Below are positions 46,299 to 58,828 of a stretch of DNA of 64,000 bases, in pieces. A model generated the notes under the pieces. It did not search any database, was not told the DNA's origin, and was given only the letters and a program-made list of their open reading frames with translations. The stretch lies in NCBI GenBank assembly GCA_000151295.1, contig GG745328.1, forward strand, positions 1,301,585-1,365,584. Reading direction: 5' to 3'. The position numbers and the translations under genes are program-made. The DNA comes from Allomyces macrogynus ATCC 38327. Taxonomy: Eukaryota; Blastocladiomycota; Blastocladiomycetes; Blastocladiales; Blastocladiaceae. How positions within the stretch are numbered: the first letter of the stretch is position 1; the number at the start of each line of letters is the position of its first letter.

Positions 46299-48530
46299 TC
46301 AATGCAGGGGCTCAATCTCGATCGACCCAAACGGCACGTCTTGCGCAACGCGCAGAATCCCGCGCGACGTGAGCGCTACGTGCAGAGCGGTATTCGTACG
46401 CAACCCCAGCCGCTCATGCCATGAGGCAGGTAAGCCACGGTACGAACCAAGGACGTGGAAGAGCCCCTCGGCAGCAGCGCGACGCGCATGTCCGGCCGCA
46501 GCGACCACGTCGTCAAAGAGCGGCGTCGACGTATCGGCCGCGTCCATCAGCGAGTCCTCGAACCCGAGAAAGTGCTGCGACTCCTGCTCGACGCGCGACA
46601 TGTACTCGGCCGGTGGCGCGACGGGGCTCTCGGGGGCCTCGGCTTTGAAAGGAGTTTGGTTAGGATCGCGCACCAGAAGAGTGGGCACGGTTTGCAGCCA
46701 ACGCACGGAACGGAACCGGCTCCTCGGACGGTAACCTCAGCGGCGGCATCGTCTCGACCTCGGTGATCGACGGCGTCATGCTAAATGCAGTTAAGATTAG
46801 CAACGCGACCTTTTCCACCCGGAAGAGCGCGGATCAGACGTACGCTTCGGGAATATGAGGCGGCAAGATCGGGCTCACACCAGAGTCGAGCCCTGGTGCT
46901 TCAGGCGCGCGAATCGGCGTCACGCCACGAGGGGCATCGTCCACGGCAGCGACGGCCCAAACGTCGCCTCGCCCTCCAACATCTCCTCTTCCAGTCCCAC
47001 AAACTGCTCGTACTCGGGGTCTCGGCCAGACGCGCGGCTTCCGGCGCGAGCGGCGACGGCGGAACAGGCGGAACCGGCGGCGCCGGCAGCGCGGGCACCT
47101 CATTTTCCATTTCCGGTGCGGGAGGGGGAGATGGGGATGGGAGGAATTCTTCGATTTCGGGCGGCGGCACCTCGGCCTCCTCGGGTGCCAGAGGTGGGGC
47201 AACAACGGGCCCATGCGGTGTCCGCATCGCCTCGGCCAGGTCCGGGTCGAGATCCGCCATCAGCGGCTGTGCAAGATCCATGAGGAACTACGCGACGGCC
47301 GCCGCGGTCTGCTGCCGTTTAGCGGCTGGCGTTCGCGCCTCCTCCGTGAGCCGCACAATATTGGCGCCCTCGGCGCGAGCGTGCGCACCGGGAAAGCGAT
47401 CTCAACGTCTACCAGCGCCGGACGACGACGAAGCGCGCGCCGCCGCGGGGGCGGCAGGTGCTCCTTCGAGCTCCTCGGCGGCAGCGGGCGGGACCGCGGT
47501 AAACAGGCACGGGCGACGGCGGAGCAGGTGGCAACGGGGGTGGAGGGGACGGCGGCAGCGGTGGAGGCGCGCCAATCTCGTACGGGACCTCAAACGGCTC
47601 GAGCGGCGCGAGCGGTGACGGCGGGATCGGTCAGGTGGCCATACACGTCGTATTCGGCGCCAAGAAGCGACGTGCTCGCGAGCGACGCCGCGTACCCGGG
47701 GCCCATGCTGCGGTGCTCGGCACGGGTCGACAGGCCGACGGTGCTGGGCGTGCGCATCACGCCCCCAGGTGCGCGGAGCGGCGTGATTACGGGACGGCCG
47801 AGTTCGGCATACAGGATCGACTTGTCGAAGCGCGGCTCGGCGGAGAGTTCCTCCGCGAGCGCGACGGGTGGGGTGACGGGTTATCAGACATAAAATGATC
47901 AGTAACTAGACTCGGCGCGCATTGTTGGGACCATCACGGAGAGATCACAAACCGGCGTCACGTAAGTCAGGTGCAGAGTCACGTCAAACTCCTCTTGCAA
48001 CGTGATCGCGTCCATGCTAACAGTCGCTAATGTGAGGCAGCAGAAATGGCGAGAGAGTGGGCTCAACAACACAAAGGAGCGGCACACGTACTCCGCTCGT
48101 GGCTGAATCAAATCGACAAACTGCTGCTGCGTCCCATACGTAGCTAGCGCTTGGCGAATGCGCATGATCATGTGGTTGACCTCGTCTACCAAAAAAAAGC
48201 CCGTGACGGAATATCAGTTGGCGCGGCCGTTAAATACGGGCAGATCGGTTGGAATTGTAGAGCGTACTGTAATGAATTGTGTACCGCTGCCCGTAGATGC
48301 GCGACACACCGATCAGCAGGCTCAAAGAAAGCCTCAGAGCAAGCGGCTCGAGCGGGTGCATGACGTGGTCACTGGTACGAATGATTGACATATCAAAACT
48401 GGTCAGGCGCGTTTGGAACGCGACGGGGCGCCGCAACGACAAACACGAGTGCCGACCATGCTTCAGGAAATTGCACGGAAATGATTTCCCAGCCGTTTCG
48501 CCTTGGGCCCGAGCGTCCCGGCGAGCCTAA
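46299..48530 (-). CDS. REC8: REC8-like kleisin (meiotic cohesin subunit), frames disrupted
   Basis: The conserved ends are visible. N-terminal side: LAGTLGPKAKRLGNHF (48529-48480), then FDMSIIRTSDHVMHPLEPLA and LRLSLSLLIGVSRIYGQRY, then EVNHMIMRIRQALA. This order matches yeast Rec8 better than Rad21. The C-terminal winged helix is RRAAAEGLFHVLGSYRG...LTSRGILRVAQDVPFGSIEI. Two introns near the 3' end are clear (46781-46843 and 46643-46706). The last exons are 46780-46707 and 46642-46299. Between ~46,900 and 47,890 the sensible frame changes several times (for example LAPEAARLAE to PEYEQFVGLEEEM to VDDAPRGVTPIRAPE). Each is explained by one missing base in a C or G run. There is also an in-frame TAG (near 47,290) and no initiator exon was found. 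Either sequence errors or a pseudogene. Confidence 0.6.
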
Positions 48531-49116
48531 GAATTTTTGACCGTTGAAGGCAGCCTGATCAAAATGTGGAGTCAAGGGCGTGACGACCAGCCGGTATGGC
48601 GTAGATTTAGGCGGCCGGTGCTTATTTAGTCCCAGCACCAGTGAGACTGCACCCTTGGTTCGATCCTGACCGCACTCCCAAATGATGCGGTCTTCGGTCC
48701 GGCGCTGCTGAATGGAATGTGCACGCCGAAAGCGACACGAAGAATCTCATTGTCGCAACTGCACCGTGTATAGAGGTGGATCGAATCGAACTCTTCGTGG
48801 CCTGTAGATGTGTTTGGAACCGGATGGTGCGAAACGCGAGTGAACATCAAACGATTCAAACAGTCTCCAAAATCAAGAACGACCCAGAAGGCAAGTAAAA
48901 ATGTGGATTCCCAATTTGCTATTACGACTTAGTAGCTCGCACGACCGGCGGTTGCGCCGGCCCGATCAATCGCAGGGCCAAAAAGCAAAACAAAACAACA
49001 AGGCAATACGTGGCCAACGCCGTTCGTCCTGCTGCCATCAAAAAACAAAAGTACCCAAGCCAGCACAGCCAAGTCGGGTAGGACGCGTCGGCGCCCACCC
49101 TCTCCACCGTCCTGCC
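48531..49116. other. Region upstream of the REC8-like locus
   Basis: About 590 nt that should contain the missing first exon(s) of the kleisin. A candidate ATG at 48848 (minus) opens a frame without kleisin motifs. Not resolved. Confidence 0.4.
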
Positions 49117-50855
49117 TCACTCATCCGGCATCGGGGGCAGCGTCACCTCGCCCCCACTCGGCAGCGGCACGAACCGGCTCGTCTTGCGCTGGTAGTCGCG
49201 GTACCACGGGTACTTGGCCATGGAAATGCGCTCCGTGATGGCCGTCGACCCCTGGAACAGCAGCGCCAGGTTCACGGCGCCCGCGATCGCCCACTGCACG
49301 AGCGGGAACGTGCGCAGGTACGTAGCATGGTGCGTGAGCACGTGCAGCGTCGTCCAGTCGCTCGACAAAACCAGTGACAGCGCCGTCGTGAACGGGTAGT
49401 TGATCTGGTACGACAGCGGGCCCGCCGTGGCGGTCGCGGCCACGGCGAATAGGTAGACCATGAACCACAGGGAGACCTCGGCAAAGAAGTTCGGGTGGCG
49501 CGCTATTGGTCGGAGGGAGGGACGTGGTCAGCCATACGACGATCCGACGCGAGTCGATCAACAGAGAAAGCACAACACGAGCGATACGCACAGTACTTGA
49601 ACAGGCCTGTTGTCGGGAACCCGAGGTTATACGGCGCGTCAATCTGCGCGAGCCACTCTGCCGCGTTCAGGTTCACTTTCGGCACAATTTCCTCCGGGCG
49701 CGGCGGCAAGTTGGTATCGACGCGGGCCTTGATCGCGTCCGACGAGGGCGTAACACCGCGCACATTGGTCTTGGGAATGACACGTGAGTCAATCCGCGTC
49801 TTGGCCTCTTCGAGCAGCCGGTACTTGGTCGTCTGGAACTCCCACTGCTGCTGGTCGGCAATCGTCTCGAGGGCAATGCACGCCAGACACAAGGCGAGCG
49901 CGATCCAGTCGTAGCCGCCAAATGCGACGTGGAATGCCTTGTCGCGCGCAAGGATCGGCCGCGGGCGGTACCGCACGTTCCAGGCGACGAGCATGACCGG
50001 GTTGATGAGCGCCCACAACAGCACATGCTGGTAAATAGTGATGAAGAAGACGTGGAACAGTTGCCACGCAACGTTGCCCGCGGAGCCGTACGGCTCAAGA
50101 ATGATGCGGCGGAGCCACGCCCACCTGTCATATTGAAACGGAGTGGGTGAGGTCAGCGTGTTCGGGAGCAGCCAGAAATAGAACGATCACTCGGTGCACA
50201 CACCGATAGTCCTCCTCGCCATGGTACCCGCCCTTGCGCCAGAAATTGTACGTCAACCGCGCGCCCCAGATGGTCACGACGCCGGCAATGGCGAGCAGAC
50301 GGAAATCCTAGCGACAAGTGCTCAGGTCGTCAAAAAATGGTCGTGGCCAGCTTCTTTGCGGCGCTCCTCGCGGCCGGAAAAATATTAAAAAGTGGCGCCT
50401 ACCAGTTCCGGGCTCGCTTGCAGCACGTAGATCCAGGCGTAGACTACCGGAATAATTGACCTGGGCGTGCAAAAATGTCAGCGCCAGTGCTCGTCCTTTC
50501 ATTTCCGTCGGATCCCGACACACCAAACTCGTCCAGCGCCACCACCACCATCTTGTCAGCAACAGAACACGTACCAGATGCGATCCACGGCCGAGTAGTT
50601 GCCCGTGCGGATGCCGGTCGTGAACGTGAAGATCATGGCCGCGACGAGCACGTGCATCGACAGCACGAACGGGTGCTCCTTGATCAGGTAGAGCTCAATG
50701 TGCTCCATGGGCGAGTCCATGACGGGCACGACCAGGTCGTAGTAGAACGCGATCGGGTGCAGCACATAGTACGCGAGATGGCCCGTGTAGCGCGACATTT
50801 GCGCCATGGCCATGCGGTACACCGGGTCCGCGACGGCGGCAGCGGCGGCGGCCAT
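49117..50855 (-). CDS. DUF1295 / steroid 5-alpha-reductase-like multispan membrane protein
   Basis: Five exons give 453 residues: 50855-50575, 50460-50403, 50307-50204, 50124-49592, 49502-49117. At least seven hydrophobic segments are seen. Family signatures are TIWGARLTYNFWRKGGY, EEDYRW, the mid-protein helix pair LLWALINPVMLVAW, and FKYSRHPNFFAEVSLW near the C-terminus. The last joins across an intron with donor gtgcgt. The RHPN...E motif is the cofactor-binding hallmark shared with isoprenylcysteine methyltransferases and sterol/steroid reductases. Members are predicted oxidoreductases or methyltransferase-like enzymes of the ER. The substrate is unknown for this branch. ATG 50855 sits before an Ala-rich leader and the frame is unbroken. 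Confidence 0.82.
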
Positions 50856-51724
50856 GGCGGGGAGAAGCTTTCGAACGGCGCGAGACCGCGAGGGGTCGTT
50901 GGTCAACGGTTGGTGTGGAGTTGATGCGTGAGGTCCGAGCGCGATAGTCGGGAGCGTGGACGCGCCGGTCGATGGTCGGGTTCTTGAAGGTTGTAGCAGA
51001 GTTGGTCGCGCCGCAGCGTGCACACTTCCGCGATCAGAGCCGGTCCAATCAATGATGATCCGAGAGAGCGCGACGCGCGGTGGCGTTGGATGTAGCTCAC
51101 GTCGTTTGAGGGGCAGCGAGGTGGTTGCGGGTGGTTGCGATCGCTTTGGCCAGACCAAGAGCGAGGACCGTGAACACATCTCACGTGAGCGCGATTTGGC
51201 CAAAGAGAATCAAACCGCAAGCAGTCTTTGCTTCGGTTGCCAGCTGTTGCTCACTATCTCGTCCTGTCTCCGGATTTTTGAAGAACTTGTGCATTTCTAC
51301 CGGTCAGTTGCCCAACAGAGAGCAGCAAGCGCAGGCCTCCGACGTGTGGGCGCGGGCAATCGACGCAGTATATGGCGATGGCCATCGACATCCCTATGAC
51401 CTACATATCCCGCCAGCAGTGCGCCGCAGTGCACCGCATGCGTGGGTGCGTTCCTATCCTCGATACCATGCTTCTCCACCCTGGCCTCTCTCGATTTGCA
51501 GGGCTCAACCCGGCCAGGGCCACCCTTCTTGAATTGGTGCCAGTGGGCGGCGATCAGGCTCCAGATATCACAAGCGTTAAATTATGAACAAGAAAACGAC
51601 TCCAAAGCCTGCCCGTTCCACCGAATGCCAGCCCGTGGAACGCGGTCAGTTCGAGAGCTTGAGCAGTCGTGCAAGCATGTGAGCGTGAGCACGCACCTCG
51701 CGCATTCGACCAACCTGGCCCGCA
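50856..51724. other. Intergenic region
   Basis: About 870 nt between the DUF1295 gene 5' end and the SmD3 3' end. Only chance frames seen. Confidence 0.45.
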
Positions 51725-52314
51725 TTACTTGCGCCGCATTGCCATGCCGCGACCACGAGCTACAAGAAATGAAGAGAAGTGAGCGTCAGTTTCGGCAGGC
51801 TTTCGACGTCATGAAGAGAAGATTCGTAACGCACCTTGCGCACGCGCAACCGTCGCCTTGCCGCGCTTGATGCCGACACCCGTGACACGCTGTCCAATCT
51901 TCTTGAACATTGGGGCGTTGCGCAGCATGTCCGGCACAATAAACCACCGGCAATGCGACCCGCGCACGAAAATGTGCTCGAGCTGGCTTACCCGGCCATC
52001 GCGGCGCGTGACCGTCACGTCCTTGAGCTGTACGTTCATGTTGTCCTCGGCTACGTAGTGGGTCGCAGAGAGAGATATGCGTCGAAGCGTCAGTTGCTGG
52101 TGGTCAAAGCGTCCGCGTCCTCGAGTGGTCGGTCGTCAAGCGCGAACCAAGGTCCGCAGCGACATTAGGGACCCTTCCCCATAGTTTCGGGTGTTCATGG
52201 TAAAGACTGACCCTCGTAGAGCTTGCCGCGGAACACATCGCCGGTCTTGAGCTCGAGCGTGACGACGTGGCCAATCGACTCGTGCAGTAGCTTGATGGGG
52301 ACGCCAATCGACAT
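51725..52314 (-). CDS. SMD3: Small nuclear ribonucleoprotein SmD3
   Basis: Three exons, 52314-52212, 52050-51835 and 51759-51725, give 117 residues. The Sm1 motif is [20 protein letters not shown] through [16 protein letters not shown]. Sm2 is [20 protein letters not shown], then [10 protein letters not shown] and [18 protein letters not shown]. The order matches SmD3 exactly, including the PDMLKNAP-type segment. SmD3 is part of the heptameric Sm ring on U1, U2, U4 and U5 snRNAs. The RG-rich tail is short (RGRG). The gene's own splice donors are gtcagt and gtgcgt. It is divergent from RPC25. Confidence 0.93.
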
Positions 52315-52817
52315 GTTGAAATGGTCGTAACGAGATGCAGCAAGTTGGAACGTGCAGCAAGTTGGAACGTGCTACGAGCGTGGGGTCGGCCGGGGTCGTT
52401 TGCGCTCACGACCTTCCGAGCAGAGCTGTGATCAAAAGTCGAGCAGCGAGAAATCGGCGAGGTCATGGCCACCGTGGGTTTGCGTCACTGGCCGATGTGG
52501 TTCGAATCAGCGCAAAGGAGCTGGCTTGATCACTTTGCCTCGCCATTCTGTCTGCAATCATTTCTGACGCTTGACACCTGCCGGTCGAGATACCGCGACT
52601 GCGAGCAATACCGAGCCAGGGCCCAATTTGATGCGATCAGCACCATAGCGATTGAACCGCAAGCGACGTTCTGCTTGCAACCGCTGCCACCAAGAAGTCA
52701 AGAACACGTCTGTACTCGTAACCTAGACGTGATCCCGACCAAGTGATTCCTGGCCCTGCATCGTCAAATTTCCGAATCTTTGGACCGCGCCCTTCCCTCT
52801 CCACCCCAAACCGCGCA
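52315..52817. other. Divergent promoter region (SmD3 / RPC25)
   Basis: 503 nt between divergent starts, containing a perfect 17-bp tandem duplication (52337-52370) close to the SmD3 start. Confidence 0.5.
52337..52370 (+). repeat. Perfect 17-bp tandem duplication
   Basis: Two adjacent identical copies of gcagcaagttggaacgt (52337-52353 and 52354-52370). They lie 23 nt upstream of the SmD3 start codon on the other strand. Confidence 0.9.
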
Positions 52818-53749
52818 ATGTTCGTGCTCGCCGAGTTCAAGGACACGATTCGTGTCAAGCCGCACGCCTTCAGCAAACCCAAGGTCGAGGCTATCGAGTA
52901 CGAAATCAATGCCAAGTACGCCAACAAGGTATCCGCGATCCAAAACTGATGCAGGAGTCGCAATTTCCTTCCGTGACGACGTGAAGTTCGATGGGCTGAT
53001 CCACCGCTTCGTGCAATCAGGCGTTCCACGATATCGGGTTCTGCATCTGCGTCCACGACCTGGTCGAGATTGGCGACGGCATTGTGCAGCATTCGGAGGG
53101 ATCGGTGTTCTACAAGGGTGCGTCTGTTTTCGCTGCCTTGTCGACCATGGCGCGACCATGCGCGGACCACTCTGACCTGGTTGATCCCACTAGTCAAGTT
53201 CCGGATGATCGTGTTCCGACCGTTCCCCGGCGAGATCATCGTCGGCAAGATCAAGGCGAGCGCACCCGACGGCATTTGGGGTCCGTTCCAACTGACTCAG
53301 TCGCATCACGCTTGGAGGGGCACGCGACTGACTCTCGTTACCATAAACCAGTCTCTGTCGGCTTCTTTGACGACATTTTCATCGCCAAGGAACTCCTCCC
53401 GTCACCAAGGGAATTGTACGTGATCGTTGGCCCGTCCACGCGTCTCCCACCCCCGACTCGTGTCCATCCACACAAACACTGACCTTTCTCCCGCCCCGTC
53501 GATAGCGAGGAGAGCGAGCAAGTCTGGGTCTGGAAGTACCAAGGCGCCGACCTCTTCCTCGACGTCGGCGAGCGCGTGCGGCTGCAAGTGCAGCGGCTCG
53601 AGTTCAAGGAAGTACGACCGGACGCGGCCCCAGGGCCCGACGGTGGCGAGACGCTGGTCGAGGCGCCCGCCGAAGTGCCGTTCAAGATCTTTGGCGATAT
53701 GAAGTCGCCAGGAACGGGGCCGTTGGCGTGGTGGGCCCAGTCCGAGTGA
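52818..53749 (+). CDS. RPC25: RNA polymerase III subunit RPC25 (RPC8/POLR3H, Rpb7-like)
   Basis: Five exons give 200 residues: 52818-52928, 53021-53117, 53194-53280, 53352-53415, 53506-53749. The start MFVLAEFKDTIRVKPHAF is typical of RPC25/Rpb7-type proteins. HDIGFCICVHDLVEIGDG, SVFYKVKFRMIVFRPFPGEI, VSVGFFDDIFI, SEQVWVW, and a C-terminal LAWWAQSE match the Pol III paralogue, not Rpb7. Joins at the introns restore each motif. It forms the stalk with RPC17 and helps Pol III initiation on tRNA and 5S genes. Confidence 0.92.
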
Positions 53750-54182
53750 AAGAGGATGTCGTATCCGCGAGAGCGGTTTTCTAGCATCATTCGTTTTGGG
53801 GGCTTTCCTTCTGGTGCAGGAAACGCGATCGTGTCCGCCATGAGCGGAAGAGTGACAGGACAGCAGAAGCAGTCAGAATTCCTGATTGGCGAGACCAAGG
53901 ACACCCTGGGGCCCAAGTGGATCGAAAAATGAACGAGGGTAGAGACAAAAATATGGGTCGAGAACGCTAGGGAAAAAATGGACGCACGACGAGAAAAGAG
54001 ACGGTCGGTCGCGAAGGTGGCGAACGAGTGAAGACGAAGAACAACCCCGAGAGCTGGTCCAGAGATGGGGGACCGAAAAAAAAAAGGGGTGAACCCAACC
54101 GAAGCGAAGAGAGAAAGAAGAAGTGAAAACAAAAAAAACCCCAACCAAAATATTACATTACCATTCGGCGCTCGTTATCTCG
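53750..54182. other. Convergent intergenic spacer
   Basis: 433 nt between RPC25 and the MUN-like gene. It includes an A-rich tract (54076-54087) and more A/T than elsewhere. No gene seen. Confidence 0.5.
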
Positions 54183-57100
54183 TCATCCTGAAACAACCGC
54201 GCTTCTGCCGCCACCACCGTCGTCGTCGTGCGCGGTGATAACGATCTGCGGCCGATCGTCATCGTCGCCCTCGGCCGCAAGCCCGACCTCCGCCGCGCCA
54301 TTCGCCCTCGCGTCCTGCTCGGCATTCATCGACGCCATGATCGTTTCCTCGACAGCCTTCTGCTCATCGAGCCACGCGCGAATCTCCGGATCGGCCTCGG
54401 CACGCATCCGCAGGATCGCGAGCACGGCAAACAACGGGTAATGCACGGGGTCCGACGGCGCAATCGACCCGGCGCCCGAAATCAGCGACACACGGCTCGA
54501 AATTGCCGCGACCGGCGCGAGGGCACTTGCCGGCAACCGTGTCGCCGTCGAGAGCATTGAGATCGGCCGGTCGTCCAAGGCCGACGACACGGCCAAATGC
54601 CGACGTACCGGTCGGTGCTCCGGATCATCATTCACGTGCTTCTTCAATGGCGACGGGCGAACCGGGCGGTGTTGCAGCGTCTTTTGCCGCATGAGTGTCA
54701 TGGGCCCCGGTGCGGCTGCGTCGCTGCCGCCTTCCTTGAACAGGAACAGATTCGAGTCAAAGAACATGGACTGCCGGTTCGACGTGATGCGCGCGAGGAG
54801 TGCGTCTTTCCCATTGTCACCCTTGTTGGTCCCACCAACCGTCGGCCGCCGCGTGAGCGTGAAGTTTGCGGACGGTGCGGGCTCGCGCGGCGGCGAGGGG
54901 GGAGCGTGTCCGCCCAGCATGTAGTCCTCGCCGCACTCTTCATTCAGGTGCGACGACAAGTCCATGCGCGAAAGTGCCCTCGACTTGCGATCTGCGAGCG
55001 ACATGGCGGCGGCTGCCTCGGCCGCCTCGGCGGCCTCGCGCTGCCGGTGCGCGAGCAGCTGCGACTTGAAGTCGAGGTAGCTCATGATATTCGCGAGGTA
55101 CTCTTTGCTGCAGCGCGTCCGTATCCATCGAGTAGCGCGACAGCAGCACGAGCAGGTACGACTGCGGCGGTGCGACCCGCGGCGCGCGCGGCGGCAACGT
55201 CTCGCCGAACTCGTCGTCGCCAAGGGGTGTTGCGCCGTCTTCGTCAACGGGAAAAAGCGTGTCGCGCACGCGCACGACCACCTGGTGCAGCCACTCGACG
55301 TACGGCTGGGGCCGCTCCTTCATCTTGGTCCCGGCCTTGTTGCGCAGCAAGTGTTGCGCGAGCCGCGCCGAGAGCGTTTGCCAGACCCCCTCGCACAATT
55401 GCGCGGCGAGCGCGCCGCCTTCACCCCGGCCTTCGAGGTCGTAGATCACCTTGGCAAGCACGCGCAGGTACGCAGCGAGCTCCTCGCCTTGCGCGAGCCG
55501 GAACTTGGCCGCGGCCGGGTCCTCGTCGGGCAGACTCTTGCGGTGTAGCGGGTTGCGTGCAGGTGCGGCAGGCGCAGCAGCGGGTGCTGGTGGTGGTGAT
55601 GGCGCCGCCGAGTTCATTTGCCGCTTGAGCGCGACCTTGTTGGTGAACGAGCTCAGCGACCCGAACAGGGACGACAGCTGGCCCTCAAAGCCTGACGAGG
55701 CCTGCACGGCCTGTACTGCTTGCACCACGGGCGCGCTCTTTTGCAGCTGCTGCAGGAACCCGGTCGGGGCCGACTGAGCTGGTTGGCGCTTGAGGAATTT
55801 CTTGTACTCCTTGGCAATAACCAGGATCTGTTGCGCGACCTGGAAGAAAAAGACAAACAAAAAGGGTCAGGCACCTGACAGAGCACATTGATAAATCAGC
55901 AACAAAAGCGAACGGTACCTTATCCGACACGACGGCGACGAGCGAGTCGAGCGTGTTCGTGATCGAGTCCCAGCAATTCTGGAAATAGACCTGCGCATAA
56001 CAGTCCTCGGCGCGGTGCACCGTGAACAGCACCTCGTCGGGCGTATCCGGGAACAGCACGACAAGCTCGCGCTGGTCAGCCTGCATGAGTGAAACGGCCT
56101 GCTTGGTCTCGAGAATCACAATCTCGTCGTTCCCATCGGCATCGGGCCCGCGCAGCATCACATCCACGGTCCGCTCGCCAATCACCGGCAAAAAGAACGT
56201 GTCCGAAACGAGCATCGGGTCGGTGGTCGCATGAAACTCGCCGTCGATGCGCACATCGAGCAGTTTCCCCGCGGGCTTTTCCACGTCCACGCGCAGCATC
56301 ACTTCGTCGCGCGGGTACGGCGACACGTAGTTGGACAAGTCAAAGCTGCGAACCATGTGCTGCACGGCGCGCTGCACGGCACCGAGTTCGTCGCGCGCAT
56401 GCTGCAACTGCCGCAACCGCGCCGTCAAGGTCCCGCGCTGCAATGACGCGCGGTCGTAGGATGCATCGAGAATGTGCCGGTACATGAGATGCGCCGACCG
56501 AGAAATGGCGCGCGTGAAAATGCGCGTCAGGGCCTTGACCATGCGAATGAAGTGGTGCGACGACGGGAACGGGAACGACTCAATGTAGGTCAAGTACTTG
56601 GAGAGCAGGTCCATGAGCTTGACGAGCGGCGAGTCGCTCGGCTCCAGCCCGATATTGTCCATGTCGCCAGCGGCCGCGGCCGCCAGTTCCTGCTGCTCGT
56701 CAATCTGGTGCTCCACTTCCTCGCACAGATCGTCCTCGAGCTGCAGTAGCCACTCGTCCCAGACAAACTCGATGCGCGGCTTATCGCGCAGCATGGCCAG
56801 CAGCATATCGCGGTGGTGCTCGAGCTGCGACCGGCGCTCGGCCGACAATGACGCATCATCGAGCGCGGCCGACGCTTCATGCACGAGATCGTCGGCGGCC
56901 TTGTGCATCAACTCTTCCACGTCGCGCATACGGCGGTACTGGTGGCACACGAGCGTGAGCTCCTCGCGCACTTCCTTGTCCGGCAACGCCACGGGGCACA
57001 TTTCCGACGCCGACATGAGAAACGAGTGCGCGAGCAAGTAAGCCACATGCAGGCGCTGAATCGGCGGCAACGGTAGGGTCTCGCTCATATGCATGAGTTC

Positions 57101-58828
57101 GTCGGCCCCCTGGTTGATCGACGCCATGATTTCCGCGCCCGACGCAGCCCCATGCGCGCCCTCGGCAACGGGTGCGCCGAGTCGCAGCTGCAGCATGCGC
57201 CGCGTGTACCCGTGCGCAAACGCCTCGGCAACCTGCCCGGTCGCGTGGTACTCGAGCAGTTCACAGACGGCGTCGACGTGCTTGAACATGGCAAACACTT
57301 GACCGAGGTCAGAAATGGCGTCGTCTGATGCGCCCGAAACATACCACTTGGCGTGCCGGATCAGCGCCGAGATGAGCGACCGCGTCAGCGACTGTTCCAC
57401 TTTTGACATGGTCTCGCGCTCGCGGCGCACCGTCAGCTCGAGCTTGTCGATGCGCACGGTCAAGCAACCCCAGAGCGTGGCCACGTCCTGCTGCTGCAAT
57501 GCGTCGAGCACCCACCGAGCGAGCAAGACCTCTTTGGTCACGGGCCCGACGCGCCAAAACTGGCACACGCGGTCAAGCAGGGCCTTGGATTTGCGGTCCA
57601 TAGGCAAGTGGTCGTCGGCCATGAGCTGCATCGTGAACATGCCGAGCAGGTCCTTCAAGTAGAGGTGCGGGTCGTCGGGCACGAGAATGCGAATCCAATC
57701 GTAGTTCGACGTGGCGGACCCGTCCGAGTCGGACGCCGATTCGCCGCCGCCGCGCATCCCGTAGGCAGAATGGCTGTCGGGCGCAAGCGTGTCATTCAAC
57801 ATTTCGGGCGAAAAGGGCATCGACGCCGAGGATAATGGCGGCGCGGGCGGTAACCGCACGTTGCTGGATACGAACCCGAGCGAGGTCTGCATCAGCGCCG
57901 GGTAGTCGTCGGCAAGCAAGGCGATTTCGGCGCGCATGGCTTTTTGGATGTGCGAGTTGCGCAGCCGGAAGTGCTCTTCGCTCGGGAACTCGCTTCGCAG
58001 CAGGAACCGCGGCGGGTGCGTCGAGGCCAGGTGCGCGCCCCTGGCCGAGGTGAGCGATGAGGCCGAGTCGACAAAGGCCTTGAGGTGCAGGAAGAGCATC
58101 TACACAAGTGAAAGACCGATATCAGCGCAACCAATTCCATCATAGGAGGACACGCAAACAGGCCACAGCGGAGGGAGTGGAAGCGCATTTTTCCGGACCT
58201 GCACGTCAATGTACTGGTAGCCTTCTGGTGGCTCCCATTGGAAGAGCTCCATGACGTAGAGCGCGAGCGGGCCGAGCTTGACCGGTGCGCCCGGGACGTA
58301 TCCGTCGGTGGGCGATGCGGTGCCGTGCGACTCAGCGTCCGAGGACCGCGGCGATGACGAGGAATGGTGCGAGAATTTGAACAGGCCCTTCTTCTTCTTC
58401 TTTTTCTTCTTTTCGGCAGGTGCGCCGCCGTCGTCGCCGATGGGTGGCAGGGACGAGATGGGCGGCGGGATGTCGCCATTCATCCAGTCGGAGATGTAGG
58501 CGATGTTGAAGCAGTACTCGGCGAGCAGAGGGTGGCGTGCCGCGCGTGCCGCGTCCTCGTCCATGCCGAGACATGCCCAGTCCGGGTCAGCGTCGCCCGG
58601 ACGGCCGAGCGTGCCGACGACGGGCGGGAGCAGTTGCGGCGGGAGATCGTAATGCGTGCCGACATCGGAGAGACTGCGCGCAAGGGTCGTTGACGAGGAC
58701 AGCGGCGACGGCGTGTGCGTGGTGCCGATAAGCGGGGTGCCGGCGCGGTCGGCCGACGAGTCGCGGCTGAGGGACCGGCGCGTCGCACGGCGCACCTGGC
58801 TCGACAACCGCTTGAACGCCTTGGACAT
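54183..58828 (-). CDS. Large MUN-domain (Munc13/Ync13-like) protein
   Basis: Exons 58828-58160, 58099-55919, 55839-55160 and 55107-54183 give ~1,484 residues. The frame upstream of ATG 58828 stays open to 59365, so the N-terminus may be longer. A poly-Lys block (58394-58420) lies in exon 1. The middle is a long helical region with regular spacing (YLKDLLGMFTMQLMADDHLP, SLISALIRHAKWYVSG, HVDAVCELLEYHATGQ), as in MUN/DUF810 tethering proteins. A probable C2-like segment follows (KLLDVRIDGEFHATTDPM). Fission yeast Ync13 of this kind acts in exocytosis and septum integrity. The last intron (55108-55159, 52 nt) is in frame, but the excised stretch also reads well (LLVLLSRYSMDTDALQ) if a single base is wrong. 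Family call moderate; no motif is diagnostic. Confidence 0.5.

Noticed and set aside
48640..48690. ggttcgatcc resembling a tRNA B box
   Set aside because: The flanking bases do not form a T-stem and no matching A box or acceptor stem lies upstream.
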